DNA of 39,286 bases from Pediococcus inopinatus (lineage in GTDB: Bacteria > Bacillota > Bacilli > Lactobacillales > Lactobacillaceae). The stretch is taken from assembly GCF_002982135.1 (NCBI RefSeq), contig NZ_CP019984.1:1-39286 (forward strand). Reading direction: 5' to 3'. Shown here piece after piece: positions 11,770 to 21,137 of this stretch. Position 1 is the first letter of the stretch. The number at the start of each line of letters is the position of its first letter. Both the position numbers and the translations under genes were made by a program. The notes under the pieces are model-generated. The model did no database searches. It was not told the origin of the DNA and saw only the letters and a list, made by a program, of their open reading frames with translations.

Positions 11770-12093
11770 ATGGAATATTTTGCTGAAAATCGCAAACTCA
11801 CAAAAATCTTGAATGATCCCCGTTTACTAGTTAAAAATTTTGGCCGTGATCGGGCTAAACGCATTCAAGCTCGGCTTGATGAGTTTGACGCTGCTGATAC
11901 TCTGAAGCAGATTTCTTCTGATCCACCGCCACGCTGTCACCGATTGCATAACAATTTGGAAGGCAAATTTGCTGTTGATGTCAGCAAAAATTTCCGCATT
12001 GTTTTTGAGGGTTACGATAAAGCCGATCAACTTTCAGTTGAAAGATCAGCAATTGTAACTGTTCAAATTATAAAGATTGAAGACTATCATTAA
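11770..12093 (+). CDS. higB: RelE/HigB-family toxin
   Basis: Identical to 26373-26696 (107 aa). Toxin gene first, antitoxin second, as in HigBA modules. Confidence 0.8.
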   Translation: MEYFAENRKLTKILNDPRLLVKNFGRDRAKRIQARLDEFDAADTLKQISSDPPPRCHRLHNNLEGKFAVDVSKNFRIVFEGYDKADQLSVERSAIVTVQIIKIEDYH

Positions 12094-12107
12094 AGGAGTT
12101 GAAACGT

Positions 12108-12443
12108 ATGCTGCATCGCGAGAATAGTATTCGGCAGTATCACACCAGTTCAGCTGCCGATCTCATTAAAGAAACTATGGACTTTTATCAAATTACTCAA
12201 ACTGATCTAGCCGCTCGCTTAGGGGTTAGTCAAAAAAACATTTCAGATATTCTTAAACGCAAACGATTCATCAATGAGTTATTGGCTTTAAGAATCGAAA
12301 CTGTTATGGGTATTTCTAGTCAATTACTCCTTAACTTAGATGCTAACTTTAAATTGCATCAGGCTAAGGAAAATGCTAAAGATTCTGAACCCAATCATCA
12401 ATCAGACAAATTCCTTAAACGATATGATTGGGTATCAGCATAA
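12108..12443 (+). CDS. higA: HigA-family XRE antitoxin
   Basis: Identical to 26711-27046 (111 aa). Helix-turn-helix antitoxin directly downstream of higB. Confidence 0.8.
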   Translation: MLHRENSIRQYHTSSAADLIKETMDFYQITQTDLAARLGVSQKNISDILKRKRFINELLALRIETVMGISSQLLLNLDANFKLHQAKENAKDSEPNHQSDKFLKRYDWVSA

Positions 12444-12571
12444 GATTAATCATTGGAATAGTGGTAAAGCAAGCAGTCTTAGGTACGGGGCTTGTCAGTG
12501 AGTTGATGAAGGAAACTTTTACAGTTTCCAGCTTGAAATCGGTTTTAAACTCACAATTAAATTGATATTTA

Positions 12572-12605
12572 AGCAGCAGTTGATTTAATCAACTGCTGCT
12601 TTTTT
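12572..12605 (+). terminator. Rho-independent terminator after higA
   Basis: Perfect 13-bp stem AGCAGCAGTTGAT / ATCAACTGCTGCT with a three-base loop and a run of six T. Same as 27175-27208. Confidence 0.85.
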
Positions 12606-12608
12606 GAT

Positions 12609-12982
12609 CAAGCTAAATTAGCTTGCGCCGTTTGCGCAAAACTCCGCCTGAAAGGCTCCTGCTGAAGGCATGCTCATGATGCAAAATCATTCGGCCGACA
12701 GCCCCTTGTCTGGAAGACTTTTTTACTCAAATTCCGATAGCAATTTTGAGTAAAAACGCGAAGCTTTGCCAAAAAGTGGCTAGCCAATCGGCTAACCATT
12801 TTGGCATTGCACAGCGAACTTGGGGGTCAAGGGGGAGCGTTAGCTGTCCCCCTTGCAAGCACCGCAGCTGCCACAAACGTAGTCTTGTGGCTAGCATGCG
12901 GGTTGCTTGCCAAACCCCGTGAATTAATTTATTATGTGAGTAGAAACCCTTAGGGTTTCACGAGCTTAATCAATCAATTCAC
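12609..12982. other. oriT: Probable oriT region, palindrome-rich
   Basis: Non-coding stretch between higA and mobC with a dense series of inverted repeats. Identical to 27212-27585, described there. Confidence 0.55.
12907..12935 (+). promoter_or_regulatory. Promoter of mobC-mobA-mobB
   Basis: TTGCCA, 17-base spacer, TATTAT, inside the palindrome-rich region. Same as 27510-27538. Confidence 0.6.
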
Positions 12983-13016
12983 TTGCCTGAAAGGCAAAAC
13001 AAAGGGGGTGGGGTTT

Positions 13017-13370
13017 GTGAGCGAACAACACAATATGGCTAGCTATCTATCCGATAAACAACCCAATCGGAAAGACAGTCGGCAAATCAATTTTAGAGTG
13101 AGCGAGCAGGACTATTTAAAGCTTTCGCAGTCAGCGAAAACTTTAAATATGTCCGTGCCTGCTTTTGTCAAAAAGAAGGCACAAGGGGCACGGATCGTTG
13201 CCCCTAAGATTGGCGCAAAAGAAGCCCAAGCATTAACCCGTCAATTAGCAAAAATTGGGGGTAATCTCAATCAATTAGCCAAACACGCCAATCAAGGGGG
13301 CAATGTTCCTGCCCAAGCATTGCAGGAATTGCAAAGTGAGGTGGCACACATATGGCAACAACTCACATAA
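13017..13370 (+). CDS. mobC: MobC relaxosome accessory protein
   Basis: Identical to 27620-27973 (117 aa from GTG). Its end overlaps the relaxase start by 19 bases. Confidence 0.8.
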   Translation: MSEQHNMASYLSDKQPNRKDSRQINFRVSEQDYLKLSQSAKTLNMSVPAFVKKKAQGARIVAPKIGAKEAQALTRQLAKIGGNLNQLAKHANQGGNVPAQALQELQSEVAHIWQQLT

Positions 13371-14524
13371 AACGGTCTGCCAGCGCGTCACGCCTTGTCA
13401 ATTACGCCGAAAAACGAGCGGTCTTAAAAGACGGACTAAACCTTGATGTTGACTACGCAAAAAGTCAATTCAAACAAGTCCGTGAAGTGTATGGCAATCA
13501 AGGCAAGACGCAGGCGTATGCTAGCCGTATCTCGTTTAGTCCCAAAGAATTTGACCCGACAAACGAAGATGACCAACAAAAAGCGCTCGATATTGCCAAA
13601 GAAGTGTATCAAAAAACCTACCCTAATCAGCAAGTCGCTTTATACGAACATGCCGACACGGACGCTTTACACATTCATGCCGTCATTGGGGCAATCGACT
13701 TAGAAACAGGGAAAAAAATGCACGGTAACTGGCAAGAATACCGCGAAAAATTAGTCCATAATACCGATGAAATCGTGCAAAAACATGGGCTTGAAGTTAC
13801 GAAAGTTGACCCTGAACGCTATGAAAAACGTTCTATGGCAGAAATTAAAATGCATGATCGTGGGCAACCCACTTGGAAAGACCAAATCAGACAAGCCGTT
13901 GACAGCACCATGTCTAATCCCCTTATTCGCGATTTTCAGACGTTTAGAGACGATTTAAAGCAAAAGGCGATAGATGTATGGGAACGGGGAAAAGACCTTA
14001 CCTATCAGCTCACAGGCACGAATTATAAAGCACGTGGTAACAAACTCGGCACAGCTTACGAAAAGGGGGCAATTTACAATGAGTTGGAAAGACGTACCAG
14101 AGACCCAAGAGACAACCAAACAGATACCAGAACCCCAGATACAAACAGATTTAACCGAACTCAATCAGACCCTGAAAGAAATCAGGAACTATCAGGGCAC
14201 ACAAATTCAACTACAAAGCAAACAACAAATCGAACTGACCGAACAGCTGACACAAATCGAACAAGCCAGTCAGCGCGTCAATCAAGCCTTTCAGAAGACC
14301 TTGAACGATTTAAACAGCAACAACGAGACCAACAAAGAACAATTAGTCGCGACGCTAAAAGACGCGCAAAACCACTTCAACGAGCAGACAAAGACCGTCA
14401 ATCAAAGGACAATCGCCGAACTGCAAAAGATAAACAGCGTCCAACAGGACAACAACAACACGTTGAAAACCCTAAACGACAGCCTAAACCAGACCGTTCA
14501 AGGGACTATGGACCAAGTCGCTAA
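13352..14524 (+). CDS. mobA: MobA relaxase (pC221-like)
   Basis: Identical to 27955-29127 (390 aa). Relaxase domain at the N-terminus; the C-terminal third overlaps mobB in another frame. Confidence 0.85.
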   Translation: MATTHIKRSASASRLVNYAEKRAVLKDGLNLDVDYAKSQFKQVREVYGNQGKTQAYASRISFSPKEFDPTNEDDQQKALDIAKEVYQKTYPNQQVALYEHADTDALHIHAVIGAIDLETGKKMHGNWQEYREKLVHNTDEIVQKHGLEVTKVDPERYEKRSMAEIKMHDRGQPTWKDQIRQAVDSTMSNPLIRDFQTFRDDLKQKAIDVWERGKDLTYQLTGTNYKARGNKLGTAYEKGAIYNELERRTRDPRDNQTDTRTPDTNRFNRTQSDPERNQELSGHTNSTTKQTTNRTDRTADTNRTSQSARQSSLSEDLERFKQQQRDQQRTISRDAKRRAKPLQRADKDRQSKDNRRTAKDKQRPTGQQQHVENPKRQPKPDRSRDYGPSR

Positions 14525-14660
14525 CCGTTTATCTACGGAAATTGATCGAACACATAAAAATATGAGTTGGTATGAAATTAAAAATTATTTGTACGCGGTT
14601 ATCCCGACTGGTTTGCTCTCAGGGCTTGTATTTTGGCTTCTGACGCATTTCTTTGCTTAA
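14079..14660 (+). CDS. mobB: MobB, coiled-coil mobilization protein with C-terminal membrane segment
   Basis: Identical to 28682-29263 (193 aa). Starts inside mobA in a different frame and runs 136 bases past its stop. Confidence 0.7.
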   Translation: MSWKDVPETQETTKQIPEPQIQTDLTELNQTLKEIRNYQGTQIQLQSKQQIELTEQLTQIEQASQRVNQAFQKTLNDLNSNNETNKEQLVATLKDAQNHFNEQTKTVNQRTIAELQKINSVQQDNNNTLKTLNDSLNQTVQGTMDQVANRLSTEIDRTHKNMSWYEIKNYLYAVIPTGLLSGLVFWLLTHFFA

Positions 14661-14825
14661 CAGGTGTATTTATATTAAATTATCTTTAAAATGGCTTAGA
14701 ATGCAAAATAAGTCCTCCTAGCACTATCTGGGGCTGTCCGCCGAGCGTCAGTCGAGGCTTCTTCTGAGCCACGTCTTTTGGTTTTGAATTTAGCGAGTGA
14801 ACGAAGTGAACGCTGCAAGCAAAAT

Positions 14826-14854
14826 GTGAGCGTGATTTTCGCTCACTCCTTTTT
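14826..14854 (+). terminator. Probable terminator after the mob genes
   Basis: Stem GTGAGCG / CGCTCAC with a seven-base loop, then TCC and five T. Located 166 bases after mobB and before the origin repeats, so it would separate mob transcription from the replication region. The stem is short, so confidence is moderate. Confidence 0.5.
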
Positions 14855-14889
14855 GGTTTTGGGGCACGGAGACCCCCGCCTCTTATATA

Positions 14890-14925
14890 ACCTCTTTTAA
14901 AACCTCTTTTAAAACCTCTTTTAAG
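14890..14925. repeat. Three 12-bp direct repeats of the origin
   Basis: ACCTCTTTTAAA occurs three times in tandem, the last copy ending in AAG. It sits 42 bases before the iterons beside TTATATAA. In iteron plasmids, A+T-rich repeats next to the initiator sites are often where strands first open; assigning that role here is inference. The rest of 14661-14889 contains no gene I can support. Confidence 0.7.
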
Positions 14926-14967
14926 GGCATGTTCCACGTTACTCTCCCAAGCGTTTCACAAATGTTT

Positions 14968-15055
14968 GGGGGTCCAATTGTCTGTTTATGGGGGTCCAAT
15001 TGTCTGTTTATAGGGGTCCAATTGTCTGTTTATGGGGGTCCAATTGTCTGTTTAT
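14968..15055. repeat. oriV: Four 22-bp iterons (replication origin)
   Basis: Four perfectly phased tandem 22-bp units (14968, 14990, 15012, 15034) with the core GGTCCAATTGTCTGTTTAT. Only the first base of the third unit differs (A for G). A partial fifth GGGGT follows. The 22-bp period and position just upstream of a Rep_3-type initiator match the iteron origins of lactococcal and lactobacillus theta plasmids. They probably bind Rep and also limit rep transcription and copy number. Confidence 0.9.
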
Positions 15056-15115
15056 GGGGTCTCGTCTTGAGGTTCCGGCCTTAATATGGTAGCCTCTGAT
15101 TTAGGAGGTGGTTTT

Positions 15116-16045
15116 TTGAGCAACGAACTAGTTAAATATCAACCGGAGTTAAATACAATTCCTCTGCGTAAATTTAGTCCTGTTGAGATGAATTTATTTT
15201 TTTCAATTGTGTCTAGAATGCGTGATAAGGGTGACCAAACCGTCCGCTTTAGCTTTGACCAGCTAAAAGAGTTAAGTAATTACAAACCCACAGCTAATCG
15301 GCGCTTTATCGACGATATTAAACGCACCTACGACCACTTGATGGACTTGCGTTTCGGTAGCCAAAGCAAAAGTGGGTTGTCGTTCGAAAGATTTGTCATG
15401 TTTACCAAATTTAAGATCAACGGTGACGTAGACGAGCCGTACGTTGACGTAGAAATCTACAAAGACGCTTTGCCCTTGCTGAACAATCTAGAGAGTTGGG
15501 TGCGGTATGCACTTATCGAGTTTCGCGACCTAAAAAGTAGCTATGCCAAAACCATGTTTCGATTACTCAAAGGCTATCGGACAACTGGATACGCCTACTT
15601 TTCCAAAGCAGATTTTGATGAGTTACTTGATATTCCAAAAACTTATCGGCAAGGCGACATTAACAAAAAAGTAATAAAACCAATCAAAGAAGAACTTACC
15701 CCCCTATTTCGTGGGCTAACTGTCCGCAAGAAATACGGTAAAAGGCGAGGAAAGCCTGTTATTGGCTATTCTTTTGCATGGAAACCCGAAAAGAAAGATG
15801 CCAATGATTTCTCACAAGGCCAATTACAAGATGAGCGTCAAAAGCTTTTTAATATTCAGCATAATGGTGAATTAACAGAGCAGGAAAAATGGCGCGCCAT
15901 TGACAAGGTTAAGGGGTTAACTTTAGGCTCTACTGAGAAACAAGCATTGGCTGATAAACAGGCCGAGCACGATAAAAAAATAAGAGATCAAGCAAGACAA
16001 GAAGCACTTGCTGAACTCCTAAAGGGGTTTGGAAATCATGCCTAA
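15116..16045 (+). CDS. repA: Rep_3 family plasmid replication initiator
   Basis: A 309-residue initiator of theta replication, acting by binding the iterons 61 bases upstream. The N-terminal half (about residues 1-120) reads like the Rep_3/RepB family of Lactococcus and Lactobacillus plasmids: it opens SNELVKYQPELNTIPLRKF and continues with winged-helix-like stretches. The C-terminal part (about 200-309) is basic then charged, as in the L. lactis RepB C-terminal domain. I chose the TTG at 15116 because TAGGAGG lies seven bases before it; an in-frame ATG at 15086 has no ribosome site. The stop overlaps the repB start. Copies at 531 and 29719 are the same gene. Family call is firm; the gene symbol varies in the literature (repA/repB). 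Confidence 0.92.
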   Translation: MSNELVKYQPELNTIPLRKFSPVEMNLFFSIVSRMRDKGDQTVRFSFDQLKELSNYKPTANRRFIDDIKRTYDHLMDLRFGSQSKSGLSFERFVMFTKFKINGDVDEPYVDVEIYKDALPLLNNLESWVRYALIEFRDLKSSYAKTMFRLLKGYRTTGYAYFSKADFDELLDIPKTYRQGDINKKVIKPIKEELTPLFRGLTVRKKYGKRRGKPVIGYSFAWKPEKKDANDFSQGQLQDERQKLFNIQHNGELTEQEKWRAIDKVKGLTLGSTEKQALADKQAEHDKKIRDQARQEALAELLKGFGNHA

Positions 16046-16561
16046 AACTATTAGAGAACTTGCTGATGAATTGGGCGTTTCAAAGCAAAGAATTCAACAA
16101 ATTATCGCCAAATTATCGGCAAGCAAAACACCAAATAAGGAAGGCAATAGATACGTTTTAAACGCCCAAGATGTCAAAAATATAAAGGATTTGATGGGTT
16201 TTGATAATGACAAGTCATCGACAAGTGAATCGACAAATAGACTTGTCGATTATGATGTTTACTTAGATGTGATAGATTCCATAAAAGAAAAAGATGAACA
16301 GATAAAAATTTTATTAGAAGTTCAAAAACAAACACAAAATCTTCTAGATCAGCAACAACGGTTAGCATTACAGGATAAAAAAATTTTAGAAGAATATAAG
16401 GCAGAGATCAAAGATTTAAAAGCATTAAATATGCCGCCACAAGATATAAAAAAGAGAATTCTTCTCCAAAAGAAACAACAGACTATATAAAAGGATCGCC
16501 ACAAAAGCCAAATAAAAAAAAGTGGTGGCAATTTAAAAAAACGAGGGCAAAAAATGATTGA
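16038..16561 (+). pseudogene. repB: RepB/DUF536-like replication-associated protein, one base short in this copy
   Basis: Same gene as the intact copy at 30641-31165. The A-run near 16450 has six A here and seven in units 1 and 3. The frame therefore shifts and ends at 16490 with a false tail (RILLQKKQQTI) in place of the aromatic-basic end. With the base restored the gene would stop at the TGA at 16559-16561, overlapping mod. ATG 16038 is preceded by AAAGGGG and overlaps the rep stop. Probably a homopolymer error. Confidence 0.8.
16217..16250. repeat. 10-bp inverted repeat within repB
   Basis: Perfect arms ATCGACAAGT (16217-16226) and ACTTGTCGAT (16241-16250). Related TGACAAGTC and TCGACAA direct repeats lie just before and between the arms. 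It lies upstream of mod within the shared transcript. It could be a protein-binding site or an RNA hairpin; no function is known to me. Confidence 0.7.
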
Positions 16562-18506
16562 TTCAAAAATTATGGAGACAACAAAGTCTATTTTGAAGGA
16601 ATTTGGTAACACATACTTTTCAGATAAAGGCACTCTAAAGCGCAACAAAGTAATAGAAGACCTCGATGCTTATACGCCTATATTGATGAAGGCATTACTA
16701 GCCAATCAACTAATTCATGATACCTATACTGAGTCAGTTGTTATAGATGATAAAAGTGTAGAGATTTTTAAGTTAAATCAATTTATTGAAATGTTTACAT
16801 ATAAAGAATACTGGCAAGATAGCTACACAAAATTTGAAAATAAAATTGGCCTGACTGCTGGCGGTAAGTTTATTGATGAGACTGCTGATGTTGTGTTAGA
16901 TTTTCCCTTCAAAGATACCGTTTTAAAAGCTGGTATGACGAAAGAAGATCAAAAAGATGCTGACGAACCCTTTTTGCATGAAACGATTGCTAAGGCTGAA
17001 ATTGATCAATTATTAGAACCTAAAATATTTGTAAATGCTACTAAGTATGATCAAGAAAATTTAGACGGTGCACCAGTTGATAATTTTGAGGATAATAATT
17101 TGATTATCAAGGGAAATAACCTGATTGCCCTGCATAGTTTGAAACAACGCTACCTTGGTAAAGTAAAGATGATTTATCTCGACCCACCTTATTATTTTGA
17201 TGAAACAAAGCCGGCGGATGCTTTTAAATATAACTCGAATTTCAAACTTTCTACGTGGTTGATCTTCATGAAAAATAGATTGGAAATTGCAAATGAACTA
17301 CTCACTGATGGTGGAGTAATTTTTATTTCGATGGGTGAAGACGGTCAGGCTCATTTGAAATTGTTGATGGATAACATTTTTGGTAGGTCTAATTTTGTAC
17401 AAACGTTTATTTGGCGAAATACAGATAATGCTGATTCTTTGGGAAAAAAGAGTCGTTCTAGCGTTGAGTATGTACATGCCTATGAGAAAAATAAAGATAG
17501 TTCCGTACGATGGATTGGTAAAAAAACGGAAAATGGAGATGCACCATTGCTAAATACCGGAAATCCAGTCGGAACGCTAACGTTTAAGCCGGGAATAATT
17601 AGATTTAAGATTTCTGATGGTATATATCCTGCAGGTAAATATGAATCATTGGAGGCTTTGACAGATATTATCGTTGAAGATGGGAAAAATTCTAACGAAA
17701 TCAAGCTCCGAGGTACATTTAAATGGGGACAGAAAAACTTAAACAACGAGGTTGCGAAAGGTGGCGACTTCATAATTAAAAGTGATAAGTTTTCAATTCG
17801 TTATCAAAAGGCAGAAGGTTCAACTATGGCGCCTGAAAAATTCGTGGATGGCCCTTATCTGTCAAAAATTTTTGGTGTAGGAAGTAACGAAGATGCTAAA
17901 TCACATATTGGTACGCTTGGGTTAGATTTTAGTTTCTCAAAACCAGAGTCTTTGATTGCCTACTTTATTAGAGCAGTTACGCAAGAAAACGATATTGTTA
18001 TGGACTTCTTCATGGGGTCAGGTACAACTCAAGCAGCAGCTTTGAAGATGAATCGTCGATTTATTGGAGTGGAGCAACTTGATTATATTTCCGATGGCGT
18101 GGAGCGATTAAATAAGGCGCTTGAGGGAGAACAAGGTGGTATCTCTAAAGACGTTAATTGGCAAGGTGGCGGATCATTTGTCTATGCTGAATTAATGGAA
18201 AAGAACCAAGGTTATCTCAAAGATGTCCAACAGGCCGAAACAACAAAGCAATTAGAAGATGTTGTTCATCGCATGATTGAAGGCGGCGCTGATTTTGATT
18301 TCCGCGTTGATGTCGAAAAAGTCCTGCAAGATCCTGAATATCAAACGATGTCATTGGCTGATAAAAAGCAGCTGATGGTCAAGGTCATTGATAAGAATCA
18401 GTTGTATTATGCTTACAGTGATATGGAAGATCGTGATGTACAAGAGCTGATGTCTGAGAGTGATATTACCTTTAATAAGAGCTTTTATGGGGAGCGTGAT
18501 CTGTAA
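16554..18506 (+). CDS. mod: Type III restriction-modification methyltransferase (Mod)
   Basis: A 650-residue DNA methyltransferase that gives the type III system its sequence specificity and protects host DNA, probably by N6-adenine methylation. Catalytic motif DPPY is at residues 210-213 and the S-adenosylmethionine motif FMGSGT at 486-491. That order (catalytic motif first) is the beta class typical of type III Mod. The region between, about 290-460, should be the target-recognition domain. The start ATG 16554 overlaps the true repB stop, with GAGGG upstream. Its stop TAA shares a base with the res ATG (TAATG), so translation is probably coupled. The recognition sequence cannot be predicted from this. 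Full length for the family. Confidence 0.93.
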   Translation: MIDSKIMETTKSILKEFGNTYFSDKGTLKRNKVIEDLDAYTPILMKALLANQLIHDTYTESVVIDDKSVEIFKLNQFIEMFTYKEYWQDSYTKFENKIGLTAGGKFIDETADVVLDFPFKDTVLKAGMTKEDQKDADEPFLHETIAKAEIDQLLEPKIFVNATKYDQENLDGAPVDNFEDNNLIIKGNNLIALHSLKQRYLGKVKMIYLDPPYYFDETKPADAFKYNSNFKLSTWLIFMKNRLEIANELLTDGGVIFISMGEDGQAHLKLLMDNIFGRSNFVQTFIWRNTDNADSLGKKSRSSVEYVHAYEKNKDSSVRWIGKKTENGDAPLLNTGNPVGTLTFKPGIIRFKISDGIYPAGKYESLEALTDIIVEDGKNSNEIKLRGTFKWGQKNLNNEVAKGGDFIIKSDKFSIRYQKAEGSTMAPEKFVDGPYLSKIFGVGSNEDAKSHIGTLGLDFSFSKPESLIAYFIRAVTQENDIVMDFFMGSGTTQAAALKMNRRFIGVEQLDYISDGVERLNKALEGEQGGISKDVNWQGGGSFVYAELMEKNQGYLKDVQQAETTKQLEDVVHRMIEGGADFDFRVDVEKVLQDPEYQTMSLADKKQLMVKVIDKNQLYYAYSDMEDRDVQELMSESDITFNKSFYGERDL

Positions 18507-21118
18507 TGGTCAAAAAGAAAGCACGAGAACTTGTCTTACCCATTGTTCATGAGATTAAAGACTATGCGAGTGATTTTTTAAAAAACGATGAACCCAGACA
18601 TTCTTTTGTTTATCCGGACTACATTAAGCACAACCTCAAACATCAGCTACGTGATTATCAAAAGCAATCACTATACAACCTGAATTACACGCAAAAAGAT
18701 GACCATGTTGCCAGTCGCTTCAAACAATTGTTATTCCATATGGCCACTGGTTCTGGAAAAACTGATGTGATGGCAGCCGATATATTGTATTTTTACCATG
18801 AATTTGGCTATCAAAATTTTCTTTTTGTCGTTAATACAAACGCGGTGATTGCCAAAACGCGTGAAAACATGATGAATGTTCAATCACCAAAGTATCTCTT
18901 TTCACAACCAATAAGTATTGATGGGATTCAGATTGAATTGCGAGAAGTCACCCGCTTTCCAACAAATAGTGAACCAGGGGTGATCTACTTGCGGCTAACA
19001 ACCATCCAAACTTTAGCAAATGAGTTAAATACACCACGCGAAAATGGCTTAACTTATGGCGATTTAGAGAAACAGAAGTTGATTATTCTAGCGGATGAAG
19101 CACATCATTTTTCTGCTGGAACTAAGAGCAAAGCAGATCAAAAAAATAAAGCTTGGGAGTATGTCTTAGACCGTATTCGACAAGCTAATAAAGCAAATCG
19201 TCAGTTAGAATTTACAGCCACGATCGATTTAAATAACGAGTTTATTTACGAAAAATATCGTGATAAAATCATTTTTCAATATGACTTAAAAGAGTTCCAA
19301 AATGCAGGATATTCAAAAAAAATTGCTCGTTTGCAAGCCAATGCTGATGATAACGAAAAGATGCTAAACGCGGGATTGTTATCACAATATCGTAAGCGGA
19401 TGGCGATTCAGGCGGGTGTGAAAGATTTTAAGCCGGTTATTTTATTTAAATCCAATAAAATAGCTGTTTCAAAAGCGGCTCGTGATCAATTTTTGACGAT
19501 GATGGATCGGCTAACTGCTGAAGATCTGGCGCAATTTATTGCAAAGCAACTACAAACCACGCAATCGTCTACTTTGCGCCAAGCCTATACTTATTATCAA
19601 ACAGTTGATATGGGGAGCTTGGTACGTGAATTGCAACGTGATTTTCAACCATTGAATACAATTAATGTTAATGATACGAGTAGCAATGGGATTTTAGGGG
19701 ACTTAAATGATTTACGTAATTTGAATACTTTAGAGGAACCAAGTAATCCCTTTAGAGCTATTTTTGCCGTCGCCAAACTTTCTGAAGGTTGGGATGTTTT
19801 AAATTTGTATGATATTGTCCGAATTGGTGAGCAACCTATTACGTCAACACAAACTAATAGTGAGGCGCAATTAATTGGTCGTGGTGCGCGATACAATCCC
19901 TTCGTCTATGAGGATGCAACCTCTTTCACGCGACGATTTGACCATAATACGCCAGAATTACAGATATTAGAGTCCTTACACTATCACACGATTAACGATA
20001 AAAAATATATTGATAATCTGACGAAGTCCTTTGAAACAATGCAGCTACAAGTTGAAGATGATAAGGACTTTGATATTTTAACCACGACGGTTAAAAAGTC
20101 ATTTAAGAAATCTGATGTCTATCAATATGGCAAGCTGTATTACAATGACGTTGAAGATGTTCCTGAAAGTGAATACAATGGTTTGGCAAAATATGGGGTC
20201 CCTGTTGCAGAACTACCTACCGTTAACATTGAGACAGCAACCCTAGAAGCAACGGCCTTTGATACACAAAATGTTGCAGGTATGAATGAGACACGGCTGG
20301 TAAAGATTGATGAGGCACTCGTTAAAAAATCAATGGCACGGAATCCTTTCTTCAGATTCAATACCATGAAAAAATATATGCCGACGCTAAATTCTATATC
20401 TGAGTTTATGTATGATGCGCAGTGGCTAGGACAGCTAAAAGAAATCCAAGCGACGGTATCAACTGGTGCAGATACAGTGCTTAGTCGAGAAACGCAGCTA
20501 TTAGTCGTTGAAAAATATCTAGCGTATATTCAACGCATGTTAATCATGAACTACAAGCGTCAACGTGGGACTAATAAATTTATTGGATTGCCAATTAAGG
20601 AAGTCGTTCAGGACTATCAAAAGCGTGTTCCCGTTAACTATTCTAATGCTGGTGTTCATGAGTCAATTCAAACTTATGACTATAAAAAGGCACCGTGGTT
20701 TGTCTATAACGAAGCCATCGTCGACAAATTAGAACGTAGCTTAATTGAACTGATCCAAGACTATGTTGAAGAACTGCAAAACAAGTATAAAGATGTTTAC
20801 CTCATTCGTAGTGATGAGCGTAATACTAAGCTGAAATTACATGAATTTGCCGATAATGTGTCTCACTATGCTGGTTTCTTGCCGGACTTTGTCTTGTATT
20901 TAGCTAATGAATCTTATATTTATCAGATTTATATTGAACCTAAAGGCACTCAATTACTTGATCAAGATCAGTGGAAAGAGGACTTGCTAACGAGTATTTC
21001 TCCTGATAGTGTGGATGTTATAGGTGAAAATGAAAAAGTTAAGTTATATGGTGTCAGGTTTTACGTGTCAGGTGACTCACGACAAATAAGAAAGAAAATA
21101 GAAATATTTACAGACTAA
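18506..21118 (+). CDS. res: Type III restriction enzyme Res subunit (helicase-nuclease)
   Basis: An 870-residue subunit that joins Mod to cut unmethylated DNA after ATP-driven communication between sites. Walker A is ATGSGKT at 80-86, the DEAH box at 197-200, a TAT motif III follows in LEFTATID, and the motif VI-like LIGRGAR is at 456-462. Together these give a superfamily 2 helicase core. Near the C-terminus D794, E811 and K813 (LPDF…EPKG) fit a PD-(D/E)XK nuclease site. It starts at the ATG overlapping the mod stop by one base and is followed 19 bases later by the abi gene. No key residue is missing, so the enzyme looks active. Confidence 0.93.
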   Translation: MVKKKARELVLPIVHEIKDYASDFLKNDEPRHSFVYPDYIKHNLKHQLRDYQKQSLYNLNYTQKDDHVASRFKQLLFHMATGSGKTDVMAADILYFYHEFGYQNFLFVVNTNAVIAKTRENMMNVQSPKYLFSQPISIDGIQIELREVTRFPTNSEPGVIYLRLTTIQTLANELNTPRENGLTYGDLEKQKLIILADEAHHFSAGTKSKADQKNKAWEYVLDRIRQANKANRQLEFTATIDLNNEFIYEKYRDKIIFQYDLKEFQNAGYSKKIARLQANADDNEKMLNAGLLSQYRKRMAIQAGVKDFKPVILFKSNKIAVSKAARDQFLTMMDRLTAEDLAQFIAKQLQTTQSSTLRQAYTYYQTVDMGSLVRELQRDFQPLNTINVNDTSSNGILGDLNDLRNLNTLEEPSNPFRAIFAVAKLSEGWDVLNLYDIVRIGEQPITSTQTNSEAQLIGRGARYNPFVYEDATSFTRRFDHNTPELQILESLHYHTINDKKYIDNLTKSFETMQLQVEDDKDFDILTTTVKKSFKKSDVYQYGKLYYNDVEDVPESEYNGLAKYGVPVAELPTVNIETATLEATAFDTQNVAGMNETRLVKIDEALVKKSMARNPFFRFNTMKKYMPTLNSISEFMYDAQWLGQLKEIQATVSTGADTVLSRETQLLVVEKYLAYIQRMLIMNYKRQRGTNKFIGLPIKEVVQDYQKRVPVNYSNAGVHESIQTYDYKKAPWFVYNEAIVDKLERSLIELIQDYVEELQNKYKDVYLIRSDERNTKLKLHEFADNVSHYAGFLPDFVLYLANESYIYQIYIEPKGTQLLDQDQWKEDLLTSISPDSVDVIGENEKVKLYGVRFYVSGDSRQIRKKIEIFTD

Positions 21119-21137
21119 ATGAAGGAGGTTCATTGCA

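Larger units (their letters stand above)
1..14579. repeat. Plasmid unit 1 of a head-to-tail concatemer
   Basis: First copy of the plasmid unit. Position 1 corresponds to 14580 of the next copy. From about 4,000 onward it matches unit 2 at a constant spacing of 14,603. Over its first ~4 kb it lacks about 24 bases net, mostly one-base losses in homopolymers, which break rep, repB, mod and the start of res. The pattern looks like unpolished contig-end sequence. Confidence 0.95.

Noticed and set aside
13443..13703. Additional lysine-rich plus-strand frame inside mobA
   Set aside because: It is a shadow of the relaxase in another frame, with no ribosome site and no hydrophobic or domain pattern, unlike mobB.
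1..14579. Genuine pseudogenisation of rep, mod and res in unit 1
   Set aside because: Losses are nearly all in homopolymers, cluster at the contig edge and are absent from unit 2, so sequence error is simpler.
14686..14937. Minus-strand frame rich in KRGF repeats
   Set aside because: It is the reverse translation of the 12-bp origin repeats, has no ribosome site and overlaps the hairpin and origin region; not a gene.
14890..15055. CRISPR-like regularly repeated sequence
   Set aside because: The repeats are directly abutting with no spacers, lie next to a Rep initiator and have no cas genes nearby; they are iterons and origin repeats.
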